From Acinetobacter celticus (lineage in GTDB: Bacteria; Pseudomonadota; Gammaproteobacteria; Pseudomonadales; Moraxellaceae), in assembly GCF_001707755.1 (NCBI RefSeq), contig NZ_MBDL01000011.1, forward strand, positions 124,001 to 188,000: DNA of 64,000 nt, read 5' to 3'. How positions within the stretch are numbered: the stretch's first letter is position 1; each line of letters starts with the position of its first letter. The position numbers and the translations under genes are program-made. Shown here in pieces: positions 63,564 to 64,000 of this stretch. The notes beneath the pieces are model-generated. The model was given only the letters and a program-made list of their open reading frames with translations. It was not told the origin of the DNA and did not search any database.

Positions 63564-64000
63564 GCCAGAACTTTGAAAAGTTAGCCGACCATTTACAGCC
63601 GTTATTGCAACGGCTGTCATCGGCTGAAAGAAGTAAACTAGCGAAAAAAATTGGCCGAGATCTAAGGAATAGCCAAAAAAAACGGATTACTGAACAAAAA
63701 AATACAGATGGTTCAAGTTATACACCACGACGAAAACGGCTACGTGAAAAGAAAGGTCGAATTAAGCGTAAGATGTTTACAAGACTTAAATCCAATACGC
63801 ATCTAAAACTTTTAAGTAATGCTGATGCCGTTGCGATTGGTTTTATTGGTAGAATTTCTAGAATTGCCAACGTCCATCAAAAAGGTCTAAGAGATCGTGC
63901 AGAGCGTGGAGCGCCTGATGTAGTTTATCCCACACGTGAGCTACTAGGCTTAACGAATCAAGAAATTAAACAGATTGAAGATTCATTCTTAAAGCATATT
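63560..64000 (+). CDS. Phage virion morphogenesis protein (P2 gpS family; partial)
   Basis: Opens with ATG at 63560 overlapping the gpR stop, MSQNFEKLADHLQPLLQRLS, then the gpS-like basic segment AKKIGRDLRNSQKKRITEQK and YTPRRKRLREKKGRIKRKMF, and VAIGFIGRISRIANVHQKG. Open to the window edge at 147 residues, so only the last few residues are missing. Confidence 0.9.
   Translation, partial: MSQNFEKLADHLQPLLQRLSSAERSKLAKKIGRDLRNSQKKRITEQKNTDGSSYTPRRKRLREKKGRIKRKMFTRLKSNTHLKLLSNADAVAIGFIGRISRIANVHQKGLRDRAERGAPDVVYPTRELLGLTNQEIKQIEDSFLKHI

Larger units (their letters stand above)
53591..64000. mobile_element. P2-like prophage integrated in dusA (left part; right end outside window)
   Basis: From the dusA junction to the window edge all genes are phage-like. 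The order spanin pair - Q - P <-> O - N - M - L - X - holins - lysin - R - S matches the P2 family. No integrase, repressor, tail-fibre or replication gene is visible here; they should lie beyond 64000. Everything to the right edge belongs to this element. Confidence 0.93.

Overview
The window looks like a chromosomal segment of an Acinetobacter species. Supporting signs are low GC with AT-rich gaps, a monomeric NADP-isocitrate dehydrogenase, a three-gene transhydrogenase with a split PntA, a queA/tgt/yajC/secD/secF block, a large aryl-polyene-type cluster, and a prophage inserted in dusA. The genus call is inferred from gene content and recognised protein sequences; no database search was possible.

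Layout. 1-5.4 kb: the 5' part of glnE, an orphan soluble histidine kinase, a gene-poor kilobase and icd. 5.4-6.0 kb: a probably frameshifted small membrane gene and tRNA-Leu(CAA). 6.2-14.4 kb (+ strand): queA, three accessory genes including a LemA homologue, then tgt, yajC, secD and secF. 14.5-31.9 kb (all on the minus strand, tightly packed): 18 genes for a type II fatty-acid-synthase-like pathway of the aryl polyene (APE) class. They include two ACPs, two full ketosynthases, a KS-like chain-length-factor protein, a ketoreductase, dehydratases, an AMP ligase fused to a hot-dog domain, a MIO ammonia-lyase, two acyltransferases, a glycosyltransferase, a thioesterase, LolA- and MMPL-type export proteins, a flavoprotein, a lipoprotein and a dedicated phosphopantetheinyl transferase. 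A good promoter lies just upstream and terminators flank the cluster. 32-37.6 kb (minus): relA, rlmD, an exonuclease and cysM. 37.7-43.7 kb (plus): a GacS/BarA-type hybrid kinase, a crotonase, a beta-hydroxyacid dehydrogenase, hydroxypyruvate isomerase and rsfS. 43.7-47.0 kb (minus): a small membrane ORF and the pnt operon. 47.9-53.3 kb: a DMT exporter, soxR next to a near-perfect SoxR box driving an MFS exporter, a HEPN-like protein with a degenerate active site, and a MetF/MetV-type fusion.

53.59 kb to the right edge: a P2-like prophage inserted after codon 22 of dusA. Its left end carries a candidate att core, paired 11-bp repeats resembling integrase arm sites, a dense array of GGTTAGAA repeats in both orientations, and a cos-like sequence resembling the P2/186 cohesive ends. 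Then come a leftward operon (terminase P, portal Q and a nested pair of spanin-like genes) and a rightward operon (O, N, M, L, X, two holin-like proteins, muramidase, R, S). The lysis functions are therefore split between the two divergent operons.

The observations most worth following up are the left end of the prophage (att, arm repeats, iteron-like array, cos, nested spanins), the ligase-dehydratase fusion and unusual ammonia-lyase of the APE cluster, the SoxR-box promoter, and the degenerate HEPN protein.
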